A stretch of DNA of 50,592 bases from positions 1 through 50,592 of the IMG/VR virus record IMGVR_UViG_3300032278_004048; one strand, given 5' to 3'. The position numbers and the translations under genes are program-made. Under the pieces are notes generated by a model. It saw only the letters and a program-made list of their open reading frames with translations, was not told the origin of the DNA and did not search any database. This document shows positions 47,736-50,592 of this stretch, piece after piece; within the stretch, counting starts at the first letter, position 1, and the number at the start of each line of letters is the position of its first letter. Source of the stretch: a virus.

Positions 47736-49334
47736 ATGCCGCCAGAAGAAGAAAACGGAGAGGAAGAGGGACAGGAAGAAGAAGAAGAAGCCAAAGGTCC
47801 CATATCTGGCCTTCTACCTTCGATCGGTGATCTTTTAAGCATAGTTCAAATATGCAAGTGTTTTGGCATGCCACCCGACGCATGCTGTCCCAAGGTTCTT
47901 CCACCTGGAGCTGGTAAAGAAGGTTCTCCTCCACCTCCCGCAGAGAACCCAGAGCGTACTGGCTTATGCACGATGCTTGAAGCTAACATCGGTATGCAAT
48001 TGGGTCCTTGGATGGGCTTTATTAAAATCGGTGAAATAGTATTAGATATTCCTCCAGGCGTACCAAGTTTTCCTTTCCCCCCACCGTTACCGATGCTAGG
48101 ATTACCAGACCTACCTATGCCGTCATTTTCGATACCTGGTCTACCGATACCCGGAATAGATATCCCAGGATTAGACATTCCTGGATTCTTTCCAGAATTT
48201 AGCTTAGATATACCACCATTTCCTGGCATGTCGCTCTTTGGGTTGACCCTCTGGCCGATTGATTTTGCTCTCGGCCTCTTTACCTTAGACTTAAAAATAC
48301 CGATCCCAACTGCTGATCCATGCGATCTAATCAAGGCTATAAACATACAGTGCCCAGATATTCCTGGCATACCGATGTTAAGCATTGGCTTGTGCATATT
48401 AATGATTTTGTTGTTAATACTTATGATAGTCTTACCACTACTAGTGATATTGATGGGTGCAGGTGGCGAAGAGGGAGAAGTTGAGCGAGTTGTTTTAATC
48501 GAGCCTGCAGCTCGGTATGACGTTAAAGTTGTTAAACCCCCTCCACCAGTAATAATAAAAAATCCTGAATCAGCTCGACCTGATAAAATTCAGCATTTTG
48601 ATCTTAATGTAACTGCTCGATTTGTAGCTAAAAAGTTTGATCTTAAAGAATCTTTTGATTCTCCTACATTTCTGCTGTTTTTAGCTTCTGAACCAGTTGA
48701 TGAACAAGACGGCCAGCGCCAGGGACCCGATGAAGGAGACGAAGGGCAATTAATACCAACTGAAGAAGATACAGATATCCGATATGATTGGAGGGTATAC
48801 GGAGAGGTAGAACTAGATGATACTGATATTATAACGTTTATGCAATCAATGGGTATCGTCACTGAGGGCCCGGATGCTGGTACAATGTCAGCCCCCCCGC
48901 TATCTCAGAGAATACCAGTAAAACATCAATTAGGTTCAGGCGCATCTGGTCGAAACTTATCATTTAGGTTTACCAAACCCGGCTTGTACGAAGTTATGTG
49001 CTTTGCTACCAAGGGTAACGAAACAGTGAAGTTGCAAGTTATTGTCGAAGCTGGCGATAAAGAAAAGTGGGGCCCGGATTCTGAGTTGCCTAGCGTTTTA
49101 AGCGAAATGAGAATGCCGGCAGAACTAGCTCACATAAAAAGGACTAAACCTGAAGACTATCCAATTCCCGTTGTTTCCAAAGCTATATCAACTAAGCAAC
49201 CCTCTGGCTCGGTGCCCGATCTCGCTCTCCCCCCTTCCCGCCCGGCTCCCGAACCCAAAAAAGAAGCTCCAACGCCTCGAACAACAAGGGCAGTGTTAGA
49301 TGCTGCGGATTTTGATGACACTGAGGGAATTTAA
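47736..49334 (+). CDS. Pro-rich membrane-segment protein in the baseplate block (532 aa)
   Basis: The N-terminus is Glu-rich (positions 3-19). Residues 100-165 hold a repeat of I/L-P-G-x-x-I/L-P (SIPGLPIPGIDIPGLDIPG, then FPEFSLDIPPFPG). A single strong membrane segment follows near residues 215-240 (LCILMILLLILMIVLPLLVIL). The C-terminal half is soluble, with an Ig-like part (LSFRFTKPGLYEVMCFA) and a Pro/Lys-rich tail. Several Cys (ICKCFGMPPDACCPK) lie near the start. I recognise no family. Being encoded between a hub gene and baseplate wedge genes, it may be a virion part that enters the host membrane during DNA delivery. Confidence 0.65.
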   Translation: MPPEEENGEEEGQEEEEEAKGPISGLLPSIGDLLSIVQICKCFGMPPDACCPKVLPPGAGKEGSPPPPAENPERTGLCTMLEANIGMQLGPWMGFIKIGEIVLDIPPGVPSFPFPPPLPMLGLPDLPMPSFSIPGLPIPGIDIPGLDIPGFFPEFSLDIPPFPGMSLFGLTLWPIDFALGLFTLDLKIPIPTADPCDLIKAINIQCPDIPGIPMLSIGLCILMILLLILMIVLPLLVILMGAGGEEGEVERVVLIEPAARYDVKVVKPPPPVIIKNPESARPDKIQHFDLNVTARFVAKKFDLKESFDSPTFLLFLASEPVDEQDGQRQGPDEGDEGQLIPTEEDTDIRYDWRVYGEVELDDTDIITFMQSMGIVTEGPDAGTMSAPPLSQRIPVKHQLGSGASGRNLSFRFTKPGLYEVMCFATKGNETVKLQVIVEAGDKEKWGPDSELPSVLSEMRMPAELAHIKRTKPEDYPIPVVSKAISTKQPSGSVPDLALPPSRPAPEPKKEAPTPRTTRAVLDAADFDDTEGI

Positions 49335-49603
49335 TGGTAGATAAAAAAAAGCCGTGTCAATCTTGCAAAGAATCTATTGATTTAGGCCAAATCGGTGAGG
49401 GGTGGTCGGCGTTATCGATGCATATGATGGGAATGCTTGATAAAGAATCCGCCAATCAGGCCAATAGCAGAAGAAAAATATGCGATGAGTGCGATCAATT
49501 AACTAAAAGCAAAGTACAATTTCTGATGTGCAAGCAATGTGGTTGTTACTATCCGATGCTGGCATACGCTAAATCTAAGTCATGTCCATTGGGAAAGTGG
49601 TAA
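49334..49603 (+). CDS. Small zinc-finger protein (89 aa)
   Basis: Three Cys pairs: CQSCKES near the start, CDECDQL in the middle and CKQCGCYYPML near the end, followed by SCPLGKW at the C-terminus. The C-terminal CxxCGCxxxxxxxxxxxxCPxxKW pattern is seen in small proteins of T4-like marine phages located next to gp25. It likely binds two zinc ions. Its role may lie in baseplate assembly or late transcription. Starts in the stop of the preceding gene. Confidence 0.7.
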   Translation: MVDKKKPCQSCKESIDLGQIGEGWSALSMHMMGMLDKESANQANSRRKICDECDQLTKSKVQFLMCKQCGCYYPMLAYAKSKSCPLGKW

Positions 49604-49664
49604 TTTTATAGTGCTTGTAATACAAATAAATTTGTTTAACTAGATATTTATACACCAGAGGTGC

Positions 49665-50168
49665 GTGGTGGCAAGCAGAGATAGAACACAAAATCAAAAA
49701 GCGTTTCAGTTTAAGTCTGCTGGTCAGCTAATAGAAACTGAAAAAAAGTACGCTGAAGATTTATTTTTTACCAAGCTAATCGGTATTAAAACACCGATCC
49801 AGTTCGGTGGAGGTCGCGACGGTTTATTTAAGATGCATTCTAATTTAAAGGATCAAGTCAGGGATAACTTTAGAAACCTAATTCAAACTAACCACGGAGA
49901 CAGGCTGGGAAATTATCACTATGGCGCAAATTTAGCAGAGTTAGCTTTCGAATTAAGCGAATCTGACGTTAGACAAGAAGCTGTCAACAGAATAAATTTT
50001 GCTATAGATAGATTTATGCCATTTATTACGCTCAATGACTTTAGCTTTTTTACCGAAAGAACAGATAATGAGCATATTGCGAAATTGGGAATCGAAGTAT
50101 TTTACGGCATTCCTAGACTTGGAGTCACAAATCAAAAGATTGAAGTTATTTTGAGAGTTGCTGGATAA
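49665..50168 (+). CDS. 25: Baseplate wedge protein gp25-like (167 aa)
   Basis: GTG at 49665 (or 49668) after ccAGAGGTGc. Residues 45-165 match the GPW/gp25 family: TPIQFGGGRDGLFKMHSNLKDQVRDNFRNLIQTNHGDRLGN is cut here into IQFGGGRDGLF and RDNFRNLIQTNHGDR, the typical 'N-L-x-x-L-L-x-T-x-x-G-E-R' type core, then RQEAVNRINFAIDRFMP. gp25 joins wedge proteins and starts sheath assembly. The preceding 61-base gap holds the palindrome ACAAATAAATTTGT (49622-49635). Confidence 0.88.
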   Translation: MVASRDRTQNQKAFQFKSAGQLIETEKKYAEDLFFTKLIGIKTPIQFGGGRDGLFKMHSNLKDQVRDNFRNLIQTNHGDRLGNYHYGANLAELAFELSESDVRQEAVNRINFAIDRFMPFITLNDFSFFTERTDNEHIAKLGIEVFYGIPRLGVTNQKIEVILRVAG

Positions 50169-50592
50169 TGGAAAAAGATACAAAAAGTAAAAATACGAAA
50201 ATAGTTAAAAGATCTTATTTAGCAAGAGATTTTGATTCTTTTAAATTAAATTTAATAAATCACGCTAAGACTTTCTTTCCGGATAACATCGAAGATTTTT
50301 CCGAAGCCGGCTTGGGTGGAATGTTTGTTGATATGATATCATACATCGGTGATTCGATGTCATTTTATCTAGATCACCAATTTAATGAATTAAATTGGTC
50401 TGAAGCTGTCGAAGTTCAAAATATAAAGAAACATATTGAACTCGCCGGTGTTCCAATATACGGCGCTAGTCCTGCAACTGTTTATGTTAACTGTTATATT
50501 AGGTTACCATGGACTCGCACTAATGGTGTCAAAAACTATAAAACAACAGCTATGCCAACTATAAAAAAGGGAACAAAGTTTCGTGCTAATAA
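50168..50592 (+). CDS. 6: Baseplate wedge protein gp6-like, 5' part only
   Basis: It starts at the last base of the gp25 stop and runs off the window after 141 codons. SYLARDFDSFKLNLINHAK, then FPDNIEDFSEAGLGGMFVDM and SYIGDSMSFYLDHQFNE, are the standard opening of gp6/gpJ-type wedge proteins, followed by the KKHIELAGVPIYGASPA strand. gp6 forms the inner ring of the baseplate. T4 gp6 is 660 aa, so most of the gene lies beyond the end. Confidence 0.88.
   Translation, partial: MEKDTKSKNTKIVKRSYLARDFDSFKLNLINHAKTFFPDNIEDFSEAGLGGMFVDMISYIGDSMSFYLDHQFNELNWSEAVEVQNIKKHIELAGVPIYGASPATVYVNCYIRLPWTRTNGVKNYKTTAMPTIKKGTKFRAN

Noticed and set aside
47356-47934. Long - strand frame (192 codons) across the hub/membrane-protein junction
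   Set aside because: It is antisense to two well-supported + strand genes, has Pro/Gly-rich unnatural composition and no ribosome binding site.
49645-49652. TATTTATA as a late promoter before gp25 (also at 12781)
   Set aside because: T4-type late promoters read TATAAATA on the coding strand; here that sequence lies on the opposite strand, so it would point away from the gene.

Overview
The window reads as part of a large T4-like (myovirus-type) phage genome, probably marine or aquatic. Nearly every gene lies on the + strand, packed with ATGA/TAATG overlaps. It carries a T4 gp55-type late sigma factor, a baseplate block (gp5-like hub, gp25 wedge, start of gp6 wedge), two giant fibre proteins (one ending in an S74 self-cleaving chaperone) and typical phage accessory genes (PIN-PhoH, NUDIX, DinG-like helicase, RecB-type nuclease, HAD phosphatase). 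No rRNA, tRNA, integrase or IS element was seen. The host cannot be named from the sequence.

Layout. (a) 1-2803 is visibly richer in G+C. It starts with a strongly base-paired stretch that looks like a structured RNA, followed by very small genes, several of which look like SH3/KOW-type mini-barrels, and then a leader with competing hairpins. (b) 2804-11135 is the most remarkable part: 21 consecutive small genes that share one basic N-terminal motif (consensus MKITKRQLRRIIKEE, often continued as KxRLLxE) in front of unrelated bodies. Two of them are in-frame fusions holding four and two copies. The motif ends in I-x-E and L-x-E, which resembles the capsid-targeting propeptides of T4 internal head proteins. 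My working idea is a swappable set of proteins packaged in the head and delivered to the host; two bodies resemble ribosome modulation factor. (c) 11128-14063 has a membrane protein, a thioredoxin-like lipoprotein, an HAD phosphatase without a normal start codon, a gene with disturbed reading frames and a trypsin-like lipoprotein on the - strand. (d) 14201-25139 has a DinG-like helicase, a NUDIX protein, a complete YeaH/SpoVR/PrkA module normally found in bacterial stress and starvation responses, a divergent GroEL-like protein, a YkuK-type RNase H fold, an Hc1-like histone, a sigma-region-4-like protein and PIN-PhoH. (e) 25165-32662 is the fibre block. (f) 32659-44430 holds a shortened MurE-like Mur ligase and a glycan cluster: GDP-mannose dehydratase, GDP-fucose synthase, a GT11 fucosyltransferase, a GT6 (ABO-type) transferase and five further glycosyltransferase genes (one a GT4+GT2 fusion), with a RecB-type nuclease between them. 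(g) 44427-50592 has late sigma and baseplate genes; the window ends inside gp6.

How it fits together: gp55 would drive late expression of the fibres and baseplate. The array and the PrkA/SpoVR/YeaH module look like host-control functions. The glycan cluster could decorate virion proteins or remodel the host surface with a fucosylated, possibly blood-group-like sugar. The motif array is the best candidate for an undescribed system, followed by the self-contained fucose/GT6 pathway. Functions are read from motifs and family knowledge only; no database search was run.
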